Source: Thalassolituus marinus
GTDB lineage: Bacteria; Pseudomonadota; Gammaproteobacteria; Pseudomonadales; Oceanobacteraceae
Direction: 5' to 3'
NCBI RefSeq assembly: GCF_020320395.1
Contig: NZ_JAEDAH010000042.1
Span: 7,559-71,558 of the forward strand
DNA length: 64,000 nucleotides
This document shows positions 7,691 to 17,866 of the stretch, piece by piece. Each line of letters begins with the position of its first letter. Within the stretch, counting starts at the first letter, position 1. The position numbers and the translations under genes are program-made. The notes under the pieces are model-generated. The model was not told where the DNA came from, ran no database searches, and saw only the letters and a list, made by a program, of their open reading frames with translations.

Positions 7691-10600
7691 TGCTGCGCCT
7701 GATCAGAAACCCGCAAAAACCATCAACAGCTGAAACAGAAACCCTGGTGCAAACGCAGGAAGATAACTGGGCGTATTGCGAACTGCACTGCGTCAGTAAT
7801 TTTACCTTTTTGCGCGGCGCCTCCCACCCGGAAGAACTCATTCAGCGCGCCGTGGAACTGAACTATAAGGGGCTGGCGATTACCGACGAATGTTCACTGG
7901 CCGGGGTCGTACGCGCCTGGCAGGCACTGGAAGATTTACGTCAGCAACAACCGGACAATATGGCATTAACCAGCTTTCGTTTAATCGTTGGCTGCGAACT
8001 GCAATGCCACGAGCATCTGTTTGTATTACTGGTAACCGATAAAGCAGCCTATTCCGAATTATGTCAGCTGATTACCGGTTGCCGCCGCGCCGCCGACAAA
8101 GGTGAATACCTGTTTACACCGGAACAATTACTGACTATTCAGCATTGCCTGTTGCTGTGGCAGCCACGCAGCGACCGCCTGACAACAAACGCTCTGAATA
8201 CGTTTGCCGCACAACTCAGCGCGCATTTCCCGCAGCGCTTATGGCTACTGGCAGAGCGTATGCTGGATGGCGATGATCACTGGCGTTATGAGCGCATCCT
8301 GACTCTGGCTGAACGATGGCAACTGCCCATTACCTGCGCCAGCCAGGTGCATATGCACATTCGCCAGCGTCAGCCGTTGCAGGACTGCTTAACCGCCATT
8401 CGCCTTAATCGCCCTATTCGCAGTGTTCGCGCACAGCTGTTTGCTAATAATGAGCGGCATTTACGTTCAGAAAAAAAACTGCGCCATCTGTACAGCAAAG
8501 CCTTACTCGACAGCACCTTTGACATTGCCCGTCGCTGCCACTTTTCTCTCAGTGAAATACGTTATCAGTACCCCACCGACACCTTACCTGCTGGACGGGA
8601 TGTCAGTCGTTATCTGCGTCGCCTGACCTACGAAGGTGCGCGTAAACGTTTTGGCACCCCCTTGCCTGTTTCCGTTAAAAAAGCCATTGAAAAAGAACTG
8701 AAACTGATAAAGCTCAAACAATATGAGCACTATTTTTTAACCATTCACGACATCGTACATTTCGCCCGTGCGCAGAATATTCTCTGTCAGGGACGTGGTT
8801 CTGCCGCCAACTCAGTGGTGTGTTATTGCCTGTTTATTACCGAAGTTAATCCGCAGGAAGTCAGCCTGTTATTTGAGCGTTTTATTTCCGCCGAGCGTCA
8901 TGAACCGCCGGATATTGATGTCGATTTTGAAAGCCAGCGCCGGGAAGAAGTGATTCAGTATATTTACCAGCGCTATGGCCGTGATCGTGCCGCACTGGCG
9001 GCCACCGTGATCACCTACCGTGCCAAAAGCGCTTTGCGTGATGTGGCCATGGCACTGGGGCTCGATTTACTGGCGCTGGAGCCGGTACTGGCCAACTTTG
9101 GTTATCGCTATAAAAAGCACAACTGGCTGGATGAATTAACCAGCCGCCGTGTCGCCGACAGTCAGCAATTGCAGTTATTAAAACAACTGATTGGTGAAAT
9201 CCTGCGTTTTCCCCGGCATTTATCCCAGCACGTTGGTGGTTTTGTCATTGCCCGCCACAGCATCAGCGAGCTGGTACCGGTAGAAAATGCCAGCATGGCC
9301 GGGCGCACCGTGATTCAGTGGGACAAGGAAGATCTGGAAAGCCTGGGTCTGATGAAAGTGGATATTCTAAGTCTGGGTATGCTGTCGGCTATTCGCCGCT
9401 GCCTGCAGCAATTACATATGCCCATCAGCGCGATTCCCCGGGATGACCCCGCTACCTACGCCATGCTGCAGCAAGCCGACAGCATTGGTGTGTTTCAGGT
9501 CGAAAGCCGGGCGCAGATGAATATGCTGCCGCGTTTAAAGCCACGCCATTATTACGATCTGGTGGTGCAGGTTTCCATTGTGCGTCCCGGCCCGATTCAT
9601 GGCGACATGGTGCATCCCTATTTGAAACGGCGTAATGGCGAAGAACAGCCCGACTACCCTCTGGACAGCCTCAGGCCCATTCTCGAACGCACGCTGGGCA
9701 TTCCACTGTTTCAGGAACAGGTGATTGCGTTTGCCATGGTCGCCGCCGACTTCACCGCCGCCGAAGCCGATTTACTGCGTCGCTCGATGGCCAGCTGGCG
9801 CAAGAAAGGCCATATGCAGCGACTGCAGCAACGGCTTGAAGACAATATGCTGAACAAAGGCTTCAGCATCGACTACATTCGCCGTCTGCAACGTCAGCTG
9901 GAAGGCTTTGGTGAGTACGGTTTTCCGGAATCCCACGCCGCCAGTTTTGCCCTGCTGGTGTATGTCAGTGCCTGGCTGAAATGCCATCACCCGGCGCTGT
10001 TCTGTGCCGCTCTGCTGAACAGCCAGCCTATGGGTTTTTACAGCCCGGCGCAGCTGATTCAGGATGCCAGCCGTCACGGCGTTAAGGTGTTGCCGGTTAC
10101 TGTCAGTCACAGCGACTGGCTGCATCAGGCTGACAGCGGCAGCTCCCGGCCAACGCTCAGATTGGGGCTACGCCTGGTGCGTGGTCTGCGCGAAGACGCG
10201 GCAGAACGCATTGTTAACGCACGCCAGCAACGGCCGTTCAGCTCGGTCAACGATTGTCGTCTGCGCGCCGGTTTAAGTGTGCGCGACAGCAGTTTACTGG
10301 CTTCCGCCAATGCCTTCAGTGGTCTCAGCGAGCACCGTTATCAGGCACGCTGGCAAGTGGCGGAGCCACTGCAGTACGACCTGCTCAGTGAAAGTCTGAG
10401 CGCCAGCAGTACAGAATCTTCTTCGTTAAAAGCGCCGGCAGAAGTGAGCGAATTACTGGAAGATTATCAGGCAACCGGTGTTACTCTCGGCCGCCACCCG
10501 CTGGAAATCCTGCGCGAACAAGGGAAGCTCGGTCATTCATTACGCGCCTGTGATCTGCTCCAACAGCCGCATAACAGCGAAGCCTTTGTCTGCGGTTTAG

Positions 10601-10863
10601 TCACCTGCCGTCAGCGCCCGGGAACCTCGGCCGGTGTCACCTTTGTCACCCTCGAAGACGAGACCGGCAGCGTTAATATGGTGGTGTGGCTGGCCACCGC
10701 CGAACGCCAGCTCAGAGAACTGACACAAGCGCGGATTCTGCAGGCTTATGGCCGCATCGAGAAAGATGAATCTTCCGGTATTACCCATGTCATTGCTTAC
10801 CGCTTACTGGATATGAGCCACCTCTTGCCCCGGCTTGACAGCCGCTCTCATGACTACCACTGA
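7690..10863 (+). CDS. dnaE2: Error-prone DNA polymerase III alpha subunit DnaE2 (ImuC)
   Basis: Catalytic subunit of the damage-inducible mutasome, about 1057 residues, shorter than the replicative DnaE as usual for DnaE2. An N-terminal PHP domain begins with YCELHCVSNFTFLRGASHP. The palm contains PDIDVDFESQRREEV, carrying the catalytic aspartates, and is followed by the finger region, a helix-hairpin-helix part and a C-terminal OB fold around VCGLVTCRQRPGTSAGVTF. The ATG at 7690 overlaps the imuB stop (TGATG); an earlier in-frame ATG at 7639 lies inside imuB and is not used here. LexA probably controls it through the boxes before imuA. Confidence 0.96.
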   Translation: MLRLIRNPQKPSTAETETLVQTQEDNWAYCELHCVSNFTFLRGASHPEELIQRAVELNYKGLAITDECSLAGVVRAWQALEDLRQQQPDNMALTSFRLIVGCELQCHEHLFVLLVTDKAAYSELCQLITGCRRAADKGEYLFTPEQLLTIQHCLLLWQPRSDRLTTNALNTFAAQLSAHFPQRLWLLAERMLDGDDHWRYERILTLAERWQLPITCASQVHMHIRQRQPLQDCLTAIRLNRPIRSVRAQLFANNERHLRSEKKLRHLYSKALLDSTFDIARRCHFSLSEIRYQYPTDTLPAGRDVSRYLRRLTYEGARKRFGTPLPVSVKKAIEKELKLIKLKQYEHYFLTIHDIVHFARAQNILCQGRGSAANSVVCYCLFITEVNPQEVSLLFERFISAERHEPPDIDVDFESQRREEVIQYIYQRYGRDRAALAATVITYRAKSALRDVAMALGLDLLALEPVLANFGYRYKKHNWLDELTSRRVADSQQLQLLKQLIGEILRFPRHLSQHVGGFVIARHSISELVPVENASMAGRTVIQWDKEDLESLGLMKVDILSLGMLSAIRRCLQQLHMPISAIPRDDPATYAMLQQADSIGVFQVESRAQMNMLPRLKPRHYYDLVVQVSIVRPGPIHGDMVHPYLKRRNGEEQPDYPLDSLRPILERTLGIPLFQEQVIAFAMVAADFTAAEADLLRRSMASWRKKGHMQRLQQRLEDNMLNKGFSIDYIRRLQRQLEGFGEYGFPESHAASFALLVYVSAWLKCHHPALFCAALLNSQPMGFYSPAQLIQDASRHGVKVLPVTVSHSDWLHQADSGSSRPTLRLGLRLVRGLREDAAERIVNARQQRPFSSVNDCRLRAGLSVRDSSLLASANAFSGLSEHRYQARWQVAEPLQYDLLSESLSASSTESSSLKAPAEVSELLEDYQATGVTLGRHPLEILREQGKLGHSLRACDLLQQPHNSEAFVCGLVTCRQRPGTSAGVTFVTLEDETGSVNMVVWLATAERQLRELTQARILQAYGRIEKDESSGITHVIAYRLLDMSHLLPRLDSRSHDYH

Positions 10864-11161
10864 AGCATGAATGCGAACTTTTGTGCCAAGTCAGACTTTC
10901 ACACAGGGGTAAAACATAAGTCTTTGAATTTATTAAATTATTAATTCGTATGCAGTTTATTTACAGATAAAAAGCATAAAAACCTTATTTTTTGCAGGTT
11001 ATTTTATTTCCCGAAAAAACAACGATGTACGCATTTTTCCCGGAAAGGACCTGAATAAACTGAATTAGTACATAAGCACTATTCAGCTCAGACCTGCCTT
11101 GCAGTGACAGGCAACTCAACTAGCCTGAAAGGGATGCTTTATCAGCAAATCAGGATGATTT
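10864..11161. other. AT-rich intergenic region
   Basis: About 300 bases without a gene, clearly more AT-rich than its surroundings. The inverted repeat AACCT (10991-10995) and AGGTT followed by ATTTTATTT may be a weak terminator for dnaE2. The rest probably carries the promoter of the signalling operon that starts at 11162; no clear sigma-70 pair or other site could be assigned. Confidence 0.4.
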
Positions 11162-11548
11162 ATGACGACCAGAATTATGGTGGCAGACGATAGTCTGTTT
11201 GCCCGCATGCTGGCGAAGGAAGCCGTAAGCAATATCTTTTCCGATGCCGAATTTATGGAAGCCGCATCCGGTGCCGATGCGCTTGCCATGGCCGAAGCCG
11301 ATGCCTATCAACTCGACTGGTATCTGCTCGACATCAATATGGGCGGCCCTAACGGGGTCGACACTGCCAAAGCATTAATAGCCGCTGGTGTTGCCGCGCA
11401 TAAAATCGCTCTGGTAACCGGCAACCGCAGTAAAGATCTGCAGGACGATGCCGAAGCCGCCGGGCTGACTTATATCCTGAAAACCATCAGTCCCAACGAC
11501 GTCGATCAGTTTATAGAACGTCTGCGACAGTTCTTTACTTCACCCTAA
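11162..11548 (+). CDS. Single-domain response regulator (CheY-like receiver)
   Basis: A stand-alone receiver domain of 128 residues with no output domain. The acidic pair Asp9-Asp10, the phosphoacceptor Asp57 (LLDINM), the switch Thr86 and the conserved Lys107 are all present, so it should be phosphorylatable. The ATG follows GGATG and is the natural start. The next gene encodes a CheC-type phosphatase and the third a GGDEF-EAL protein, on the same strand with short gaps. The unit looks like a phosphorelay branch feeding cyclic-di-GMP control rather than a full chemotaxis system; no kinase lies nearby. Confidence 0.9.
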   Translation: MTTRIMVADDSLFARMLAKEAVSNIFSDAEFMEAASGADALAMAEADAYQLDWYLLDINMGGPNGVDTAKALIAAGVAAHKIALVTGNRSKDLQDDAEAAGLTYILKTISPNDVDQFIERLRQFFTSP

Positions 11549-11566
11549 CCCGCGGGAGCAACGACT

Positions 11567-12193
11567 ATGATTCTGGATGCTCAGGCTGAAGCTCTGTCGC
11601 TGGATATTCTGGCGGAGTCCCTTAACCTCGGACTAGGCCATGTTATCGATGAACTGGCCGAAATTTCCGGTAGCCGCATCGAGCTGCATGTACCGGAAGT
11701 GAACATGATTCCCAAGCAGGATGCACTGGCCTTTACCCATGTAATGCGTGATGCCGGTAAAGCCATATTTGTGCAGCAGGAATTCAGTGGCGATATTGAA
11801 GGCGAAGCGGTGCTGTTCTTCAGCGAGGCCGAAAGTCTCAACCTGCTGAATGGTCTGATTCCCGAATACGAAGAGCAGCGGGTCGAATTTGCTGCAACGG
11901 AAGAGGAAATGCTCCTCGACCTGACCAATGTGGCGGTATCCGGCGTTATTTATGCGCTGTCCAATCTGCTGCAGATCCGGCTGAACACCGAACTGCCGCA
12001 CTGCGAATACGGTTACTTCGACGACATTACTCAGGATACCGATTTTCTCAGCAACTCCGACGATATGATTCTGTTTCTGACCATATCTTTCACCGTGGTT
12101 AAGAAAAACTCCACAGCCCAACTGATGTTCTTCCAACCTAAACACACGCTGGTCAAACTGTACGACCACATAAAAGCCCGTATGGGGCTGTAG
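11567..12193 (+). CDS. CheC-family CheY-P phosphatase-like protein
   Basis: 208 residues with the pseudo-symmetric CheC fold. The first active-site helix carries the E-x-x-N signature (AESLNLGLG, about 17-25). The second reads DLTNVAVSG, with Asp in place of Glu (about 121-129). CheC/CheX/FliY proteins hydrolyse phospho-aspartate on CheY-type receivers. The receiver encoded 18 bases upstream is the obvious substrate; this is inference from neighbourhood. It is not close enough to E. coli proteins to name. Confidence 0.8.
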   Translation: MILDAQAEALSLDILAESLNLGLGHVIDELAEISGSRIELHVPEVNMIPKQDALAFTHVMRDAGKAIFVQQEFSGDIEGEAVLFFSEAESLNLLNGLIPEYEEQRVEFAATEEEMLLDLTNVAVSGVIYALSNLLQIRLNTELPHCEYGYFDDITQDTDFLSNSDDMILFLTISFTVVKKNSTAQLMFFQPKHTLVKLYDHIKARMGL

Positions 12194-12208
12194 GCGGCGG
12201 ACCATCTG

Positions 12209-14347
12209 ATGACCAGAGAACTCTATAAAAACATCATCGACAGCGTCAGCGCCGGAGTCATCGTACTGGATGAAGATACCGCCGTGGTCAGCTGGAACCG
12301 CTGGATGGAGAAACGCTCGGGGATCCGTCGCGAAGACATGCTGGGCAAACGGGTTCTCGACACATTCACCGAACTGCAGGGAACACGGATTGAACGCGCC
12401 ATCGACAAAGCTCTGCATCAGAACTCACCATCGGTGTTATCCGCCAAGCTGATGAAAGCATCCTTTCCGCTGTACAACGAATCCATTGTCAGCCGTCACA
12501 ACCACCAGCGTATCGTCCAGTCCATTCAGATCAAACCACTGCAACAGGACGACAAGCAGTTCTGTGTTATCTCTATTTTTGATATCAGTACGTCGGATTT
12601 ACGCGAACGTGCACTGCGTACTCAATCAGCCATGCTGACCGATCTGGTGCGGGATCTGGAAGAGAAAGACCATGAACTGAACACCATTTTCAACAGCACT
12701 CAGAATGGCATCATTATTTTTGATATTAATGGCCAGATACTCAATGCCAACCCGGCGGCGATCCGCCTCACCGGTGTGCCACACGATGAAATAACCGATC
12801 ACTATATTTACCAGTACATTGACCATATCAGCAGTGACACCTTCAATTCTCTGGACGTCGAAGCCATCATCGGCCGCCTGGCAGACCACAACGAATTTGA
12901 AGAAGAAATGACTCTGACGAACCACGAAGGCAATATGGTTCCGATCAAGGCGTCGTTCAATATTATTCCGCACGAAGAAAAAAGGTCTCGCTTTTACATT
13001 TTCTTTCGCGACATAACCCGGCAGAAAAAGGCCGAGGAAAAACTCTACCGCATGGCTCGCTTCGACAGCGTTACCGGGCTCGATAACCGCATTTCATTTA
13101 CTGAAAAGCTGGAATACGCCATCAACATTCACAAGCGTAGCGGCCAGACCCTGTCGATATTTTTCATTGATCTTGACCGTTTTAAATCGGTTAACGATAA
13201 ACTGGGACACAGCGCCGGCGATGCCCTGTTAAAAATGGTGGGGGAACGTCTCAGTACCCGCTGCCGCGATTGCGACACCCTGGCGCGCTGGGCCGGCGAC
13301 GAGTTTGTACTATTACTCGAACAGCAAACCCACCAGCGTTCGGCCATTACCGTGGCCGAAAAAATCATCGCCGAATTCCAGAAACCGTTTCACATAGAAG
13401 CCACCGACGTATTTATTGGCGCCAGTATCGGTATCGCACAATACCCCGAGGATGGCAGTACCCCTGAAGCACTGGTGATTCACGCCGATCAGGCGATGTA
13501 CCAGGCCAAGAATGAAGGTAAAGGAAACTTCCGCTTCTTTACCGAAGAAATGAATGCGCGCATGACCGAGCGCCTGGTAATGGAAACCGAGTTGCGCAAC
13601 GCCATCGATCAGGAAGAATTTCAGCTGTTCTACCAGCCACAGATTGACGTACTGTCCGGCAATATTGCCGGCGTCGAGGCACTGATCCGCTGGAATCATC
13701 CGAAACGGGGACTGCTTACGCCAGACAGCTTTATTGAAGTCGCTGAAGACTGTGGCCTGATCACCGCGATTGGCGACTGGGTACTGCAGGAGGCGATTTC
13801 GATATCGGCTCAATGGCAAAAACGCTTTGGCACACCACTGATGATGAGCGTGAACCTGTCGCCCAAGCAATTCAACGACGATACCCTCGTTGCCAAACTG
13901 CGCCGCCTGCTGCATGCGGTTGGACTGGCGCCCTCGACCCTGATGCTGGAGATCACCGAGAACGACCTGATTGCCGATCATCAGTCGACTCACCTGATCC
14001 TGAATGCGCTGAAAACCCTGGGGGTGAAGATTGCTATCGATGACTTCGGCACCGGCTACTCATCACTGGCCTATCTGCGCACCTTGCCGGTCGATACCCT
14101 GAAAATCGACAAAGAGTTCTTCGTCCGCTCTCGTTCCGACGATACCGACAGCCACATAATCTCGGCCATCATCGACCTCGCCCACGCCCTGAAACTGGAA
14201 GTGATCGCCGAAGGCATTGAGACCTACACCCAGATGGAACTGCTGAAAATGAAGAAGTGCGACATCGCTCAGGGCTTCCTGATCGGCAAACCCATGGCCT
14301 TCGACACCCTGCAAAGGTGGTATGACAGCAAAATATCCGTACGTTAA
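12209..14347 (+). CDS. PAS-PAS-GGDEF-EAL cyclic-di-GMP protein
   Basis: 712 residues. Two PAS-like sensor modules lie at about 1-130 and 150-275, joined by a helical linker. A diguanylate cyclase domain follows with AGDEF at 362-366 (Ala in the first position is common in active enzymes) and an RxxD inhibitory site at 353-356. The phosphodiesterase domain has EAL at 490-492 and an intact [10 protein letters not shown]. Both activities may therefore be present. There is no membrane segment, so it is a cytosolic sensor. It is the last gene of the receiver-CheC unit and the likely output of that branch. Confidence 0.92.
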   Translation: MTRELYKNIIDSVSAGVIVLDEDTAVVSWNRWMEKRSGIRREDMLGKRVLDTFTELQGTRIERAIDKALHQNSPSVLSAKLMKASFPLYNESIVSRHNHQRIVQSIQIKPLQQDDKQFCVISIFDISTSDLRERALRTQSAMLTDLVRDLEEKDHELNTIFNSTQNGIIIFDINGQILNANPAAIRLTGVPHDEITDHYIYQYIDHISSDTFNSLDVEAIIGRLADHNEFEEEMTLTNHEGNMVPIKASFNIIPHEEKRSRFYIFFRDITRQKKAEEKLYRMARFDSVTGLDNRISFTEKLEYAINIHKRSGQTLSIFFIDLDRFKSVNDKLGHSAGDALLKMVGERLSTRCRDCDTLARWAGDEFVLLLEQQTHQRSAITVAEKIIAEFQKPFHIEATDVFIGASIGIAQYPEDGSTPEALVIHADQAMYQAKNEGKGNFRFFTEEMNARMTERLVMETELRNAIDQEEFQLFYQPQIDVLSGNIAGVEALIRWNHPKRGLLTPDSFIEVAEDCGLITAIGDWVLQEAISISAQWQKRFGTPLMMSVNLSPKQFNDDTLVAKLRRLLHAVGLAPSTLMLEITENDLIADHQSTHLILNALKTLGVKIAIDDFGTGYSSLAYLRTLPVDTLKIDKEFFVRSRSDDTDSHIISAIIDLAHALKLEVIAEGIETYTQMELLKMKKCDIAQGFLIGKPMAFDTLQRWYDSKISVR

Positions 14348-14393
14348 CCCCTGAACAGCCGTTACCTTCGTTCGTTTTTCACTCAGAAACACG

Positions 14394-14399
14394 TATAAT
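14394..14399 (+). promoter_or_regulatory. -10 element of the ybiT promoter
   Basis: A perfect TATAAT lies 38 bases before the GTG start of ybiT; TTCGTT 17 bases upstream is a possible weak -35. Confidence 0.55.
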
Positions 14400-14436
14400 C
14401 GCGCCCTTCTTAAATTCCAGATTTCAGGATTCCTGC

Positions 14437-16032
14437 GTGATCTCCACTGCCAATATCACTATGCAGTTCGGCGCCAAGCCACTGTTCGAGAACATTTCCG
14501 TCAAGTTCGGCGACGGCAACCGCTACGGTCTGATCGGCGCTAACGGCTGCGGTAAGTCGACCTTTATGAAAATTCTTGATGGCTCACTGGAACCATCGGC
14601 CGGTAACGTCTCCGTCACTCCGAACGAACGTCTGGGCAAACTGCACCAGGATCAGTTCGCGTTTGAAGCCTTCACCGTGCTCGACACCGTGATGATGGGC
14701 AACAAAGAGATGTGGGCGGTTAAGGAAGAGCGTGATGCCATCTACGCCAACCTTGAAGCCACTGAAGAAGACTACATGCGCGCTGCAGAACTCGAAGGCG
14801 AGTTCGCTGAGATGGGCGGTTACACTGCCGAATCCCGCGCCGGTGAGCTGCTGCTGGGTGCTGGTATCGAGAAAGAACTGCACAACGGTCCTATGAGCGA
14901 AGTAGCTCCGGGCTGGAAACTGCGGGTGCTTCTGGCTCAGGCGCTGTTCTCTAACCCGGACATCCTGCTGCTCGACGAACCGACCAACAACCTGGATATC
15001 AACACCATTCGTTGGCTTGAGGGCATCCTCAACAACATGAAGTGCACCATGATCATCATCTCGCACGACCGTCACTTCCTGAACTCCGTGTGTACGCACA
15101 TGGCGGACATCGACTACGGCGATATCAAGATCTATCCGGGCACCTATGATGACTTCATGATCGCGTCCACTCAGGCACGTGAACGCCTGCAGGCGGAAAA
15201 CGCCAAGAAGAAAGCTCAGATTGCTGAACTGCAGCAGTTCGTATCGCGCTTCTCGGCCAACGCCTCTAAATCCAAGCAGGCGACCAGCCGTGCCAAGCAG
15301 ATCGACAAAATCAAACTGGACGATATCAAGCCATCCAGCCGTCAGAACCCTTATATCCGCTTCAACCAGGAGAAAAAACTGCATCGCCTGGCACTGGAGA
15401 TCGAAGGTCTGGCACACGCTTACGACGGTGATGAGCCTCTGTTCAAGAACACCAACCTGCTGATCGAAGCCGGTGAAAAAATCGCGGTTATCGGTGCCAA
15501 CGGTGTGGGTAAAACCACCTTCCTGAAGTGCCTGGTCAACGATGTCACGCCAACCGGCGGCACCATCAAGTGGGCCGAAAACGCCGACCTGGGCTACTAC
15601 GCTCAGGACCACGAGTACGAATTCAACAGCGGTGAAAACCTGTACGACTGGATGGAACGCTGGAAAACAGAAAAACACGATGATCAGGCTGTGCGCAGCA
15701 CACTGGGTCGTCTGCTGTTCAACCAGGACGACATCAAGAAATCCGTGAAGGTATGTTCCGGTGGTGAAAAAGGCCGTCTGCTGTTCGGCAAGCTGATGAT
15801 GCAGGATCACAACGTACTGCTGATGGACGAACCGACCAACCACATGGATATGGAATCCATTGAGTCGCTCAACATGGCGCTGGAAATGTACGAAGGCACC
15901 CTGATCTTCGTATCCCACGACCGTGAGTTCGTATCCTCGCTGGCGACCCGTATTCTGGAAATCCGTGACAACGAAATTGTCGACTTCCACGGTACTTATG
16001 ACGAATACCTGAAATCTCAGGGTATCGAATAA
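14437..16032 (+). CDS. ybiT: ABC-F family ATPase, YbiT type
   Basis: 531 residues with two ATP-binding cassettes and no membrane domain, as in ABC-F proteins that act on the ribosome. Walker A motifs are GANGCGKST (34-42) and GANGVGKTT. The second signature is CSGGEKGR, and [11 protein letters not shown] and [11 protein letters not shown] are the Walker B regions. The first signature is replaced by [10 protein letters not shown], as expected for YbiT. A basic linker (about 250-300) separates the halves. Translation starts with GTG at 14437, and a strong terminator follows the gene. Confidence 0.93.
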   Translation: MISTANITMQFGAKPLFENISVKFGDGNRYGLIGANGCGKSTFMKILDGSLEPSAGNVSVTPNERLGKLHQDQFAFEAFTVLDTVMMGNKEMWAVKEERDAIYANLEATEEDYMRAAELEGEFAEMGGYTAESRAGELLLGAGIEKELHNGPMSEVAPGWKLRVLLAQALFSNPDILLLDEPTNNLDINTIRWLEGILNNMKCTMIIISHDRHFLNSVCTHMADIDYGDIKIYPGTYDDFMIASTQARERLQAENAKKKAQIAELQQFVSRFSANASKSKQATSRAKQIDKIKLDDIKPSSRQNPYIRFNQEKKLHRLALEIEGLAHAYDGDEPLFKNTNLLIEAGEKIAVIGANGVGKTTFLKCLVNDVTPTGGTIKWAENADLGYYAQDHEYEFNSGENLYDWMERWKTEKHDDQAVRSTLGRLLFNQDDIKKSVKVCSGGEKGRLLFGKLMMQDHNVLLMDEPTNHMDMESIESLNMALEMYEGTLIFVSHDREFVSSLATRILEIRDNEIVDFHGTYDEYLKSQGIE

Positions 16033-16039
16033 GCCGCAA

Positions 16040-16080
16040 GCGCCCGGCACCGCACCAAAGCCGGGCGCATTTTTCTTTTT
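16040..16080 (+). terminator. Rho-independent terminator after ybiT
   Basis: A perfect 9-base GC-rich stem (16040-16048 with 16060-16068) and an 11-base loop are followed by ATTTTTCTTTTT. Confidence 0.92.
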
Positions 16081-16247
16081 ATTCGCACACTTCAGGTGCG
16101 ATTTTCTGCTTTAAATCCTGACTGAACAGTCAATCTGTAATCTGCGCCCCGCATAAAGGCTGGCCAGAAAATACAAAGCACTCTATTGGCGCATTCTTTG
16201 CTATCCCCGGGTAGGTATATCAATCTAACTTGCTATGGGTTACCGCC

Positions 16248-17054
16248 ATGAAAAAAATCATCTTCAGTCTGGTTATGGCTCTGATTCCATTATCTGTCCC
16301 TTCCTACAGCTGGGGCATTACAGACGCAGAAGCCATTAATATATCCGGCCGGCAACGTATGCTGACCCAGCGTATGATGAAGAACTATCTGCTGATCGGT
16401 GCCGACGTAAAGGCCGATAAAGCGTCCGGCCAACTGGACGATGCAGTAGCACTGTTTGAAGAACAGTTTCTCAAACTGCGCGATTACAGCCCGACCAATG
16501 CCATCAGCAGCCGTCTCGACAGTGTAGAAAGCCTGTGGATTCCTCACCGCTCACAAATCATTGGCCAGCCATCCCGCCAGGATCTGCAGCCGCTGCTGCA
16601 AACCAATCTCGCGTTACTGAAAGCCTGTGACGACGTGGTAAAAGAGATCGAAAAATACGCTCAGGTAGAAAGCGCCCGCCTGGTGAATATTTCCGGTCGC
16701 CAGCGCATGCTGTCGCAGAAAATAGCCAAGGTATATACCGCACTTTACTGGCGCGTGGATTCACCGGAACTGAAAACCGAATTTGCCGCAGCGATTGATC
16801 TGTTTGAGCAATCACTGACCGAACTGGAAGGCTATACCGACAACACGCCGGAGCTTAAGGATTCCCTGCGTAAAGTACGTAATCAGTGGAACTTCTCGCA
16901 GTCAGGTTTCAACCTGGAAAGCACCGGACGTTATGTACCAACGGTTATCTCTGTGACTACCGAATCCATTCTGAAAAAAATGGATGAAATCACCATGCAG
17001 TATCAGCAACTGATGATGAGCAAAGCAGGACAATTAGCCTCAGCCGGCCACTGA
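16248..17054 (+). CDS. Exported protein with two PilJ-type sensor modules
   Basis: 268 residues. The N terminus is a signal peptide (KKIIFSLVMALIPLSVPSYS) and the mature part has no further membrane segment. Two copies of the PilJ/NarX N-terminal signature are visible: NISGRQRMLTQRMMKNY near residue 31 and NISGRQRMLSQKIAKVY near 151. In PilJ and NarX such modules are the periplasmic sensor part of a larger receptor; here they form the whole protein, so it may be a soluble binding protein. I chose the ATG at 16248, which begins the signal peptide; the frame extends to 16230. No operon partner is close. Confidence 0.75.
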   Translation: MKKIIFSLVMALIPLSVPSYSWGITDAEAINISGRQRMLTQRMMKNYLLIGADVKADKASGQLDDAVALFEEQFLKLRDYSPTNAISSRLDSVESLWIPHRSQIIGQPSRQDLQPLLQTNLALLKACDDVVKEIEKYAQVESARLVNISGRQRMLSQKIAKVYTALYWRVDSPELKTEFAAAIDLFEQSLTELEGYTDNTPELKDSLRKVRNQWNFSQSGFNLESTGRYVPTVISVTTESILKKMDEITMQYQQLMMSKAGQLASAGH

Positions 17055-17060
17055 TATTCC

Positions 17061-17079
17061 GCCCGGGTTCTTCCCGGGC
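17061..17079 (+). terminator. Possible terminator after the PilJ-domain gene
   Basis: GCCCGGG and CCCGGGC with a five-base loop follow the stop by six bases. The downstream bases are only moderately T-rich (TGCTATTCTTC), so function is uncertain. Confidence 0.5.
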
Positions 17080-17216
17080 TGCTATTCTTCATCGTGAGGG
17101 GATTTTCAAAACCTGCGATATCTGTCACACAGATCAAAAACCACCCCCAACTCAGCCTTTCTTCCGTGATTTGTCGTGCTATATTGCCTCAATGATTTTA
17201 CAGGTATGGAAACAAC

Positions 17217-17861
17217 ATGCGTCGTATCACCCGTGAAGAGTACCCCATTGAATCGCTGCACCGCATCGTTAATGGCGTCACCTTCTTCAAAGATCTGATA
17301 CATACGGACCCATCACAGTTTGAGCTGCTGATGAGCGTCACCCAGTTTGTCACAGCAGACCATGATGAAATTATCATCAACCGTGGCGATGATGCGAACA
17401 TCCTCTATTTTCTGCTGAAAGGTCAGCTGGCTGTGATTGCCAATGACGACAGTGGTGATGTGATTAACGAGATTAATCCGGGCGAAATGTTCGGTGTTAT
17501 GGCCATGGTGCTGAACTTCAAACGCTCCGCCTCCATTAAGGTCAGTGGCCGCACCGCACTGCTGGCTGGTATTGATTACGAGCACTTCAATAATCTGGAA
17601 GACTTCACGTTATTCAGTCAGGCCACAAAGATCAGTTTTTTCCGTATGCTGACCAACAACATCCGCTGGACACTGGAACGCAATAAAATGCAGATTCCGG
17701 ATCATCCACTGGTGGCCAAATTACGTACTTTGCCGTTGTACACCGGTGAAAAAAATACCCTGGAAGAACTGCGCTTCCTGCATCACCAGTCTCATGTTCT
17801 TGCTGAGCTGCTGTGTGAATGGAACGACTCACTCAACAGCGGCAGCTGGAAAGAGTACTGA
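17217..17861 (+). CDS. Cyclic-nucleotide-binding-fold protein without a DNA-binding domain
   Basis: 214 residues. Residues about 20-135 match the CRP/cNMP-binding beta roll, with RGDDANILYFLLKGQLAVI and EINPGEMFGVMAMVL. The phosphate-binding cassette normally has an Arg in a GEMFGE...R...A context; here GEMFGVMAMVLNFKRSASI retains an Arg. The C-terminal 75 residues show no helix-turn-helix, unlike CRP/FNR, so this is probably not a transcription factor. It converges on the next gene with only five bases between the stops. Ligand and role are unknown. Confidence 0.7.
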   Translation: MRRITREEYPIESLHRIVNGVTFFKDLIHTDPSQFELLMSVTQFVTADHDEIIINRGDDANILYFLLKGQLAVIANDDSGDVINEINPGEMFGVMAMVLNFKRSASIKVSGRTALLAGIDYEHFNNLEDFTLFSQATKISFFRMLTNNIRWTLERNKMQIPDHPLVAKLRTLPLYTGEKNTLEELRFLHHQSHVLAELLCEWNDSLNSGSWKEY

Positions 17862-17866
17862 TCGAC

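Noticed and set aside
12209-14347. Degenerate GGDEF (AGDEF) as a sign of an inactive cyclase
   Set aside because: Ala or Ser in the first position is common in active cyclases, and the inhibitory RxxD site is kept.
14584-16050. A 488-codon open frame antisense to ybiT
   Set aside because: It fully overlaps a canonical ABC-F gene in the other strand and its translation resembles no family; typical shadow of a GC-biased gene.
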